Shown here one piece after another: positions 1 to 5,844 of a DNA stretch of 7,569 bases (positions are counted from its first letter, which is position 1; each line of letters begins with the position of its first letter). A program made the translations under genes and the position numbers. The notes beneath the pieces were generated by a model. It had not been told where the DNA came from. It saw only the letters and a program-made list of their open reading frames with translations, and did no database searches. The DNA is from Alphaproteobacteria bacterium (GTDB taxonomy: Bacteria > Pseudomonadota > Alphaproteobacteria > CACIAM-22H2). The DNA is taken from assembly GCA_016869915.1 (NCBI GenBank), contig VGDA01000168.1, positions 1 to 7,569 of the forward strand, read 5' to 3'.

Positions 1-332
1 TCGGGCTGTCCAATGGGGCGCGCGCCGGCCTGACAGGCTTCGTCGCGGGCCTCGCGCGCCAGCTCGTCCACGCCAACGTGACGGTCAACAACCTCCTGCC
101 CGGGCCGTTCGAGACCGACCGCCTGCGCTCGACCTTCGCGGCGCTCGCGAGGAAGACGGGCGAGGACGCGCAGGCGCTGTTCGAGAAGCGCAAGCTCGAC
201 AACCCGGCGCGGCGCTACGGCACGGCCGAGGAGTTCGGCGAGTTCTGCGCGTTCATGTGCTCGGCACAGGCCAGCTACTTCACCGGCCAGAACGTGGTCC
301 TCGACGGCGGCGCCTACCCGGGGACGTTCTGA
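1..332 (+). CDS. SDR family oxidoreductase, C-terminal part (partial, 5' end outside window)
   Basis: The reading frame runs from base 3 to a TGA at 330-332, giving the last 109 residues of a short-chain dehydrogenase/reductase. The C-terminal half of the Rossmann fold is recognisable: the active-site helix (SNGARAGLTGFVAGLARQL), the segment after beta-strand 6 (VNNLLPGPFETDRLR, the PG motif that closes over the cofactor), and the family ending (SYFTGQNVVLDGG). Enzymes of this fold carry out NAD(P)(H)-dependent redox of alcohols and ketones in the cytoplasm; the substrate cannot be told from this fragment. At the position of the usual YxxxK catalytic pair the sequence reads S-N-G-A-R (bases 9-23), so Tyr is Ser and Lys is Arg. 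I recall SDR subgroups annotated as 3-oxoacyl-ACP reductase-like with this kind of change, so it is probably a real variant and not a sequencing error. The gene end overlaps the convergent methyltransferase gene by 19 bp. Family assignment is confident; function is not. Confidence 0.9.
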   Translation, partial: GLSNGARAGLTGFVAGLARQLVHANVTVNNLLPGPFETDRLRSTFAALARKTGEDAQALFEKRKLDNPARRYGTAEEFGEFCAFMCSAQASYFTGQNVVLDGGAYPGTF

Positions 333-1360
333 GGCGCGGCGACCTCGAGGACCTTGTAGCCCTCGGCCTCGCCGATCCGCGCGACGCGCGCGAAGGCTTC
401 GCCAAGCGCGCGCTCGTAGGGCAGGTGCCGGTTGGCGACCAGCCAGCACCGGCCCCGCGGTCGCAGCGCGCGCGCCGCGGCGCGGATGAATGCGACGCCG
501 ATCGCCGGATCGGCGCCGTGCGTGTCGTGGAAGGGCAGGTTCGAGACGATGGCGTCGTAGCGCCGCCCATTCCGGCCGCGCGCGACGTCCGTCCACAGGA
601 ACTCGATCTCCACGCGCGCCGCGGCCGTCGTCGCCGCGAGGTTGGCGCGCGCCGCGTCCAGCGCCTCGTGGTCTGCCTCGTGCAGGTCGATGCGGCGAAG
701 CCCCGGGCAGCGCGCGGCGAGCCGCGCGGACAGGAAGCCCCATCCGGCGCCGAGGTCGGCCGCCTCGCCGGCGATGTCCGCCGGGAGCGCGTCGGCGAGC
801 AGGCGCGAGCCGGCATCGATCCTGTCCCAGGCGAAGGCGCCCGGTGCCGCGACATGGCCGGTGGCGTCATGGCGCCGCGCCGAGCCGCCCGCGCGCCACG
901 CGTCCAGGATCTCCCGGCCGGGAGCGGCGTCGCGGGACAGCAGGAAGGCGCGCCCGCGATGGCGCGCCATCGTCCGCGTCGCCCCGGCAAGCTTCGCGTA
1001 GCGCGCCGCGCCCAGCTCGTTGGCGCCGGCGGCGACGATCCAGCCACCCGGCGCGGTGCGCGCCACCGCCTCCGCGATGCGGGCGAGGTTGCGCGCGCGG
1101 CTGCGCCCGAGCGCGACCAGCGCGACGGCGAAGCCGCCGTCATCCGCCGCGAGGCCTGGTCGCGCCTCGATCCCGGCCTGCACGAGGGCGTCGAAATGCG
1201 GCTTCCAAGGCTGGACCGCCAGGATGTGGCCGTCGGCCGGGCCGCAGGCCGCGGCGATCGCGCGCGTGGCGTCGAGGACCAGGATCCTCGCGCCTGCCCG
1301 CCGCGCGGGCAGGGTGGCGAGCGCCTCGGCGAGCAGGGCGGCCGTGGGATCGTCGCGCAA
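314..1360 (-). CDS. rsmC: RsmC-like class I SAM-dependent rRNA methyltransferase
   Basis: This is a 348-residue protein, close to the usual length of RsmC (about 340), which methylates the N2 of G1207 in 16S rRNA using S-adenosylmethionine. It has the two-domain RsmC layout. The degenerate N-terminal methyltransferase-like half (about 1-165) is followed by the family linker FAWDRIDAGSRLLADALP (about 176-193). The active C-terminal half carries SAM motif I (DLGAGWGFLS, about 202-211), an acidic strand end (DLHEAD, 225-230) and catalytic motif IV as NLPFH (274-278). RsmC normally has NPPFH; leucine at this place is also seen in the NLPY motif of KsgA-type rRNA dimethylases, so activity is plausible. 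The start is a TTG at 1360-1358. A GGAAGG sequence lies 10 nt upstream, there is no in-frame ATG or GTG before the upstream stop, and the length fits. The stop is TAG at 316-314. It is divergent from the CYTH-CHAD gene and convergent with the SDR, so it is probably transcribed alone. RlmG-type activity on 23S rRNA is the main alternative. Confidence 0.85.
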   Translation of the reverse strand: MRDDPTAALLAEALATLPARRAGARILVLDATRAIAAACGPADGHILAVQPWKPHFDALVQAGIEARPGLAADDGGFAVALVALGRSRARNLARIAEAVARTAPGGWIVAAGANELGAARYAKLAGATRTMARHRGRAFLLSRDAAPGREILDAWRAGGSARRHDATGHVAAPGAFAWDRIDAGSRLLADALPADIAGEAADLGAGWGFLSARLAARCPGLRRIDLHEADHEALDAARANLAATTAAARVEIEFLWTDVARGRNGRRYDAIVSNLPFHDTHGADPAIGVAFIRAAARALRPRGRCWLVANRHLPYERALGEAFARVARIGEAEGYKVLEVAAPQNVPG

Positions 1361-1370
1361 GTCCAGTGAC

Positions 1371-1376
1371 CCTTCC
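1371..1376 (-). promoter_or_regulatory. Shine-Dalgarno sequence of the rsmC-like gene
   Basis: On the minus strand this reads GGAAGG, followed by 10 nt and then TTG. It decides the TTG start, because the frame upstream to the stop at 1432-1430 holds no ATG or GTG. The spacing is slightly long but within the working range. Confidence 0.5.
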
Positions 1377-1451
1377 GTGTCGCTTCGTGTTCGGTGCCGG
1401 TTCAGGACGGCGCTCCCGGTCCAGCGGCGTCAAGCTCTTAGCACCATCGGT

Positions 1452-1479
1452 TTGCCGCTCCCATCACGGAGCCCATAGT
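1452..1479 (+). promoter_or_regulatory. Candidate sigma70-type promoter for the CYTH-CHAD gene
   Basis: TTGCCG (1452-1457) matches the -35 consensus at 4 of 6 positions. A 16-nt spacer leads to CATAGT (1474-1479), which matches the -10 consensus at 4 of 6. It lies in the 145-bp divergent gap (1361-1505), the least GC-rich stretch nearby, and would give a leader of about 20 nt before the ATG at 1506. This is a prediction from pattern only. Confidence 0.35.
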
Positions 1480-1505
1480 CTCGGGCGCTCCTGGGCAGGT
1501 GGCGT

Positions 1506-3053
1506 ATGGCGGCGGGCGGCAAGGAACGGGAAATCGAACTGGCGCTTCGCGTCGCGGAGGCGGACCTGCCCGCTTTCCTCGCCTCGACCGCGCTCGCGCG
1601 GCTGCGCGCCGGCCCGGACCGGGTGCGTCGCCTCGTCTCGAGCTACCACGACACTGCGGACTTCGCGCTGCGCGCCGCCGGGGCCGTGCTGCGGATCCGC
1701 GGGACTGGGCGACGCCGCGTGCAGACGCTCAAGACCGCGCCGCGCGCGGGTGATGCCGCGATCTCGCGCGGCGAGTGGGAGGCGCCGGTCGCGGGCCCGC
1801 GGCCCGATCTCTCCCTCCTTCCCGAGGGCGCGCTGCCGCCGGAGCTCGCCTCCGACGGGCAGCTCGGAGATCGGCTGCTTCCGGTCTTCGAGACCGACTT
1901 CCGGCGCCGCGCCATCCCGTTGCGCCTCGGCACGTCGCGGCTCGAGCTCGCGATCGACATTGGCCAGATCAGGGCCGGCGACGCGCGCGAGCCGATCACG
2001 GAGGTCGAGGTCGAGCTGCGCGATGGCGACGCCGCTGATCTCTTCGCCGTCGTGGCCGAGCTGCGCGCGGTCGTGCCCCTGTCGTTGCAGGTGCTGCCGA
2101 AGTCGGCGCGCGCGCATCTGCTGCTGTCGGGGCGCGCGCCCGGGCCGATGCGGGCCTCGCGGCCGCGGCTTGGCCGCCATGCCGCGGTCGGGCCCGCCTT
2201 CGCGACGATCGCGCGAAACTGCCTCGCGCAGCTGCGCGCGAATGCCGCGGCGATCGAGCGGGGCGACGACCCCGAGGGGATCCACCAGTTCCGCGTCGCG
2301 CTGCGCCGCCTGCGCTCCGCGTTCTCCGTCTTCGCCGACGCGATGCCGGCGGCGACGCGCCGGCGCATGGCCGCCTCCCTGCGCAGGCTCGCGCGGCGCT
2401 GCGACCCGGCGCGGGAGCTCGACGTCTTCCTCGGGGAGATGCTGCCGGCCGTGCGCGGGCGGATGGGGGCGCATGCCGGGCTCGACGCCGTGGAGGCAGC
2501 CGCGCGTCGCGCGCGCGTCGCGGCGCGCGCGCGGGTGCGCGCGATGCTCGAGGGGCCGGGCTTCGCCGACGCGATCCTGCCGCTCGAGGCCTGGATCGAG
2601 GGCGGCGGCTGGCGCGCGGAGGCTGGCGAGCGCTTCGACATGCCCGCGCGCGACCTCGCGCGCCAGGTCCTGAAGCGCCTGCATCGCAAGCTCCTGCGCG
2701 ACGGGCGCGGGATCGAGGGGCTCCCCGTGGCCGAGCTGCACATGCTTCGCCTGCGGGCGAAGAAGCTCCGCTACGCGGGGGAATTCTTCCGCGACCTCTT
2801 CCCCGGCCGCGGCGCGCGCCGGCAGGTCGAGGCGTTGGCGGAGGTGCAGGGCCTCCTGGGGACGATCAACGACGGCCACTCGACGCGGTTGCTGCTTGCG
2901 CGGCTGTCGCGGGGCAGGGCGGGGGCGGATGTCGCGATGCAGGGCGGCGTGGCGCTGGTCCTCGGCTGGTGCGCGGCGCGCGAGGCTGACTGCATCGAGC
3001 GGCTGCCGCGGCCTTGGGAGGATTTTGCCGGGACCAGGCCCTTCTGGAAATGA
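1506..3053 (+). CDS. CYTH and CHAD domain protein (inorganic triphosphatase / polyphosphate-binding family)
   Basis: This 515-residue, probably cytoplasmic protein has the two-domain layout of E. coli YgiF-type proteins. The CYTH domain (about 7-205) forms the triphosphate tunnel fold. Visible pieces are the start of the EXEXK signature (E9-I-E11), SSYHDT (45-50), LRIR (62-65), QTLK (73-76), EWE (90-92), and a final acidic strand, EVEVEL. The fifth signature residue is Ala13 where Lys is expected, so catalysis is uncertain. The CHAD domain (about 228-500) is a histidine-rich helical bundle. Its first repeat carries IHQFRVALRRLRS with His260 and the variant ARELDVF; the second carries ELHMLRLRAKKLRYAGEFF with His412 and later QGLLGTINDGH. 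CHAD domains are known to bind polyphosphate through these basic and histidine helices, which fits the nearby ppk and ppx genes. The ATG is preceded by GGGCAGG (1493-1499) at 6 nt. The gene ends 11 bp from the convergent sixA stop. A polyphosphate-binding scaffold or a triphosphatase are both open. Confidence 0.93.
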   Translation: MAAGGKEREIELALRVAEADLPAFLASTALARLRAGPDRVRRLVSSYHDTADFALRAAGAVLRIRGTGRRRVQTLKTAPRAGDAAISRGEWEAPVAGPRPDLSLLPEGALPPELASDGQLGDRLLPVFETDFRRRAIPLRLGTSRLELAIDIGQIRAGDAREPITEVEVELRDGDAADLFAVVAELRAVVPLSLQVLPKSARAHLLLSGRAPGPMRASRPRLGRHAAVGPAFATIARNCLAQLRANAAAIERGDDPEGIHQFRVALRRLRSAFSVFADAMPAATRRRMAASLRRLARRCDPARELDVFLGEMLPAVRGRMGAHAGLDAVEAAARRARVAARARVRAMLEGPGFADAILPLEAWIEGGGWRAEAGERFDMPARDLARQVLKRLHRKLLRDGRGIEGLPVAELHMLRLRAKKLRYAGEFFRDLFPGRGARRQVEALAEVQGLLGTINDGHSTRLLLARLSRGRAGADVAMQGGVALVLGWCAAREADCIERLPRPWEDFAGTRPFWK

Positions 3054-3064
3054 CCGGTGCGACG

Positions 3065-3589
3065 TCAGCGCGCCGTCTTCCCAGGGAGCCTGTCCGGCGA
3101 CATGGCCGACACGAGGACCGGCCCGGCGGCCAGGAAGTCGTGCCAGTCGCGCGCGGGGGAGCGGAACCACGCGATCGCGCCCGTCGCCATGCCGAGGGCT
3201 GCGGCGGCGTCCGCGCGGGGTCGAAGCGGAATCATCGAGCGCGCGAGGTCCTCGAGGCCCGGGTTGTGGCCCACGATCATCGCGGCATCGACCGCCGGAT
3301 CGATGTCGGCGACGCGCGCGCGCAGGGCCTGCATGTCGGCGAGGTAGAGGGCGTCCTCGCCGACGAGGCGCGCCGCCGGAAGCACCATCAGCGCGATCGC
3401 CGCGGTCTGCCGCGTGCGTGTCGCGGTCGAGAACAGCACGAGGCCGGGGTTCCAGCCCGCGTCCCGCATCCAGGTCGCCATCGCGAGGGCGGCATCGCGC
3501 CCGCGCCCGCTCAGCCGCCGTTCGCGGTCTTCCTGGCTGGGCAGGACGGGCTTGGCCTTGGCGTGGCGGAAGAGCAGGAGGTCCTTCAA
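3065..3589 (-). CDS. sixA: SixA-type histidine phosphatase
   Basis: This 174-residue protein belongs to the histidine phosphatase (phosphoglycerate-mutase-like) superfamily. The catalytic RHG-type motif is at the N-terminus (LLLFRHAKA, His9 as the phospho-acceptor with Arg8). The second arginine lies in STATRTRQTA (Arg58), and the second histidine in GHNPGLEDL (His108). These positions match E. coli SixA (His8, Arg55, His108) closely. SixA removes phosphate from phosphohistidine, in E. coli on phosphotransferase-system proteins, but members of this small family in other bacteria have no proven substrate. No signal peptide is seen. The TTG start at 3589-3587 is supported by GGAG six nt upstream. 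The gene is divergent from ppk across 107 bp and converges with the CYTH-CHAD gene. Its position between two polyphosphate-related genes suggests, but does not prove, a role in phosphate handling. Confidence 0.9.
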   Translation of the reverse strand: MKDLLLFRHAKAKPVLPSQEDRERRLSGRGRDAALAMATWMRDAGWNPGLVLFSTATRTRQTAAIALMVLPAARLVGEDALYLADMQALRARVADIDPAVDAAMIVGHNPGLEDLARSMIPLRPRADAAAALGMATGAIAWFRSPARDWHDFLAAGPVLVSAMSPDRLPGKTAR

Positions 3590-3595
3590 TGACGT

Positions 3596-3599
3596 CTCC
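3596..3599 (-). promoter_or_regulatory. Shine-Dalgarno sequence of sixA
   Basis: GGAG on the minus strand lies 6 nt before the TTG at 3589. This places the start immediately before KDLLLFRHAKA, the usual distance from the N-terminus to the catalytic histidine in this family. Confidence 0.5.
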
Positions 3600-3611
3600 A
3601 GCGTCGTGTGG

Positions 3612-3625
3612 GCCGGTCGACCGGC
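3612..3625. repeat. Perfect 14-bp palindrome in the sixA/ppk divergent gap
   Basis: The sequence GCCGGTCGACCGGC is identical on both strands. It sits 22 bp upstream of the sixA start codon and 71 bp upstream of the ppk start, where a dyad-binding regulator of both promoters could act. In DNA of this composition a 14-bp palindrome is not very rare, so an operator role is only a suggestion. Confidence 0.45.
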
Positions 3626-3640
3626 GCCCGGAAGATAGCC

Positions 3641-3656
3641 CGCCCGAAGCCGGGCG
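3641..3656. repeat. Inverted repeat next to the putative ppk promoter
   Basis: CGCCCG and CGGGCG form a perfect 6-bp inverted repeat around a 4-nt AAGC loop. It ends directly before the extended -10-like element at 3657-3665, so a protein bound here would contact the promoter. There is no following T-run, so it does not look like an intrinsic terminator. Confidence 0.4.
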
Positions 3657-3665
3657 TGGTATAGG
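3657..3665 (+). promoter_or_regulatory. Candidate extended -10 promoter element for ppk-ppx
   Basis: TGGTATAGG contains the extended -10 pattern TGN followed by TATAGG, which matches TATAAT at 4 of 6. No convincing -35 lies 16-18 bp upstream (best 3 of 6), which is typical of extended -10 or activator-dependent promoters. Transcription would start near 3672, leaving about 25 nt before the GTG start. No clear Pho box (paired CTGTCAT-like repeats) was found. Confidence 0.33.
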
Positions 3666-3687
3666 CGCGCCCGCGTCGGCGAGCCAG

Positions 3688-3692
3688 GGAGG
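3688..3692 (+). promoter_or_regulatory. Shine-Dalgarno sequence of ppk
   Basis: GGAGG, within AGGGAGG from 3686, lies 4 nt before the GTG at 3697. It fixes that GTG as the start although the frame stays open far upstream. The upstream open part lies antisense to sixA and resembles no protein. Confidence 0.6.
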
Positions 3693-3696
3693 CCCG

Positions 3697-5844
3697 GTGG
3701 ACCAGCATCCCAGCGACGCGCTTCCCGGCCCGGCGGCGCCCGCCCCGGACGGTGCGCGCTATGTCAACCGCGAGCTCTCCTGGCTCGCCTTCAACGAGCG
3801 CGTGCTCGCGCAGGCGACCGGCGCGGGGCATCCCCTGCTCGAGAGGGTGCGGTTCCTCTCCATCTCCGCCGGAAACCTCGACGAGTTCTACATGGTCCGC
3901 GTCGCCGGCCTGCGCGGGCAGCAGGCCGCGGGCGTGAAGGTCCCGAGCCTCGACGGGCTGACGCCCGCCGAGCAGCTCGACGAAATCCACCGCCGCGCCG
4001 ACGCGCTCATGCGCTCGCAGCACCTCTGCTGGGCGGCGCTCCTTCCCGAGCTACGCCAGCAGGGCATCGGGGTGATCGAGGCGGCGGAGCTCAACGAGGA
4101 GGAGCGGGCCTGGGTAGAGCAGCATTTCCAGGAGACGGTCTTCCCGGTCCTGACGCCGCTCGCCATCGACCCCGCGCATCCCTTTCCCTTCCTGCTCAAC
4201 AAGGGCTTCGGGCTCGCGCTGCAGCTGGCGCGGCCCGCGGACGGATCGACGCTCAACGCGCTGCTGCCGCTTCCCGCCCAGGCGGAGCGCTTCGTGCGCC
4301 TGCCGGGACCGCGCATAAGGTTCATCCCGCTCGAGGACCTGGTGCGCCTCTTCCTCGACCGGCTCTTCCCGGGCTTCGAGGTGCGCGCGCATGGCGCCTT
4401 CCGCCTGCTGCGTGACAGCGAGGTGGAGATCGACGAGGAGGCCGAGGACCTCGTGCGCACCTTCGAGAGCGCACTCAAGCGCCGGCGGCGCGGCGTCGTC
4501 ATCCGTCTCGAGGTGTCGGCCAGCATGCCCGAGGAGGTGCTCGAGTTCGTGCGCACGGGCCTGAAGGCCAGCGCCGAGGACGTCTTCCGGCTCGACGGGC
4601 CGCTCGGGCTCCAGGACGCCGCGCAGCTGGTCGTCGAGAGCCGCGCCGACCTGCTCTTCCCGACCTACGCGCCTCGCTTCCCGCAGCGCATCAGCGACTT
4701 CGGCGGCGACTGCTTCGCGGCGATCCGCGAGAAGGACATCGTCGTCCACCATCCCTACGAGAGCTTCGACGTCGTCGTGCAGTTCGTGCGCCAGGCGGCG
4801 ATCGACCCCGACGTCGTGGCGATCAAGCAGACGCTCTACCGCACGTCCGACAACTCGCCCGTCGTGCGCGCGCTCATCGAGGCGGCCGAGGCCGGCAAGT
4901 CGGTCACCGCGCTGGTCGAGCTCAAGGCGCGCTTCGACGAGGAGCGCAACATCCGCTGGGCACGCGACCTCGAGCGCGCGGGCGTCCAGGTCGTCTACGG
5001 CTTCATCCGCCTGAAGACGCACGCGAAGATCTCGCTGGTCGTGCGGCGCGAGGCCGGGGGCATGCGCTCCTACGTGCATTTCGGCACCGGCAACTACCAT
5101 CCGGTCACCGCGCGCATCTACACGGATCTTTCCTTCTTCTCCTGCGACCCGGCGCTGTGCCGCGACGCCGCGCGGCTCTTCAACTACATCACCGGCTACG
5201 CGCGGCCGGACGCTATGGAGAAGATCAGCTTCGCGCCGCTGACGCTGAGGAAGACGCTGATGCGGCTGATCGAGGAGGAGGTCGCCCATGCGCGCGCGGG
5301 CCGGCCCGCCGCGATCTGGGCGAAGATGAATTCGCTGGTCGACAACGAGGTGATCGACGCGCTCTACCGCGCCAGCGCCGCGGGCGTGAGCATCGAGCTC
5401 GTCGTGCGCGGCGTGTGCGGCCTGCGTGCCAGCGTGCCCGGCCTGTCGGAGAACATCCGCGTGAAGTCGATCATCGGCCGCTTCCTCGAGCATAGCCGCA
5501 TCGTCTGCTTCGGCGCGGGCAAGGGGCTGCCGCATCCCGAGTCGCGGGTCTTCGTCTCCTCCGCCGACTGGATGCCGCGCAACCTGTCCTGGCGGGTCGA
5601 GACGCTGATCCCCGTGGAGAACCCCACCGTCCACGAGCAGGTGCAGGACCAGATCATGGCGGCCAACCTGCGCGACGAGCGGAATTCGTGGACGATGCGG
5701 CCCGACGGGACCTACGCGCCCCCGCCTTCCATGGAAGGCGGCTTCAGCGCCCACGAGTTCTTCATGACGAACCCCAGCCTGTCCGGGCGCGGCTCGGCCC
5801 AGCGCCGCGGGGCGCGCCGCGCGGCGCCAAGGGCTACCGGATGA
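3697..5844 (+). CDS. ppk: Polyphosphate kinase PPK1
   Basis: This 715-residue protein (E. coli PPK1 has 688) reversibly transfers the gamma phosphate of ATP to a growing inorganic polyphosphate chain. The N-terminal domain starts with YVNRELSWLAFNERVL (22-37) and SAGNLDEFYMVRVAGL (about 57-72). The catalytic core shows LYR with Arg382 and ARFDEE with Arg412, equal to the magnesium/phosphate-contacting Arg375 and Arg405 of E. coli. The autophosphorylated histidine is His442 in KTHAK, followed by VHFGTGNYHPVTARIYTD. The second conserved histidine is His599 in EHSRI, followed by FVSSADWMPRNL. The shift from E. coli is a constant +7 across the core, so nothing is missing there. The end carries FSAHEFFMTNPSLSGRG plus a short basic tail (SAQRRGARRAAPRATG). 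The start is GTG, chosen by the GGAGG 4 nt upstream. The stop overlaps the ppx start as ATGA, so the two genes are surely one operon and probably translationally coupled. Confidence 0.97.
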   Translation: MDQHPSDALPGPAAPAPDGARYVNRELSWLAFNERVLAQATGAGHPLLERVRFLSISAGNLDEFYMVRVAGLRGQQAAGVKVPSLDGLTPAEQLDEIHRRADALMRSQHLCWAALLPELRQQGIGVIEAAELNEEERAWVEQHFQETVFPVLTPLAIDPAHPFPFLLNKGFGLALQLARPADGSTLNALLPLPAQAERFVRLPGPRIRFIPLEDLVRLFLDRLFPGFEVRAHGAFRLLRDSEVEIDEEAEDLVRTFESALKRRRRGVVIRLEVSASMPEEVLEFVRTGLKASAEDVFRLDGPLGLQDAAQLVVESRADLLFPTYAPRFPQRISDFGGDCFAAIREKDIVVHHPYESFDVVVQFVRQAAIDPDVVAIKQTLYRTSDNSPVVRALIEAAEAGKSVTALVELKARFDEERNIRWARDLERAGVQVVYGFIRLKTHAKISLVVRREAGGMRSYVHFGTGNYHPVTARIYTDLSFFSCDPALCRDAARLFNYITGYARPDAMEKISFAPLTLRKTLMRLIEEEVAHARAGRPAAIWAKMNSLVDNEVIDALYRASAAGVSIELVVRGVCGLRASVPGLSENIRVKSIIGRFLEHSRIVCFGAGKGLPHPESRVFVSSADWMPRNLSWRVETLIPVENPTVHEQVQDQIMAANLRDERNSWTMRPDGTYAPPPSMEGGFSAHEFFMTNPSLSGRGSAQRRGARRAAPRATG
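5722..5741. repeat. Perfect 20-bp palindrome inside the 3' end of ppk
   Basis: The half-site CCGCCTTCCA is followed immediately by its exact reverse complement, centred on CCATGG. In mRNA it could fold as an 8-bp stem with a CATG loop. It lies in codons for PPSMEGG, just before the FSAHEFF motif, and ends 99 bp before the ppx start codon. Because of the symmetry, one frame on each strand spells the same peptide. Its perfection is seen directly; any function is inference. Confidence 0.8.
5829..5833 (+). promoter_or_regulatory. Shine-Dalgarno sequence of ppx
   Basis: AAGGG lies 7 nt before the ATG at 5841, inside the last codons of ppk. It supports this ATG over the longer open frame starting near 5688, which only shadows ppk. 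Confidence 0.5.

Noticed and set aside
1428..1433. TTGACG on the minus strand as a -35 box for rsmC
   Set aside because: It matches 5 of 6 consensus bases, but no acceptable -10 lies 16-18 bp downstream.
490..2673. A long plus-strand open frame of 727 codons across rsmC and the CYTH-CHAD gene
   Set aside because: It is an Arg/Pro/Ser-rich shadow frame with no family resemblance, lying antisense to one recognised gene and out of frame with another. Long shadow frames are expected at this GC content.
1464..3170. Long minus-strand open frame (568 codons) opposite the CYTH-CHAD gene
   Set aside because: Antisense shadow of a well-supported gene; it shows no motif and also overlaps the 3' end of sixA.
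2896..3696. Possible 267-residue N-terminal extension of PPK, since the frame is open
   Set aside because: The extension lies inside the CYTH-CHAD and sixA genes, is Arg/Pro-rich without PPK similarity, and the GGAGG before the GTG at 3697 gives a protein of normal PPK length.
4051..5754. Long minus-strand open frame (567 codons) opposite ppk
   Set aside because: It is His/Asp/Leu/Arg-rich low-complexity text from the antisense of ppk with no recognisable domain.
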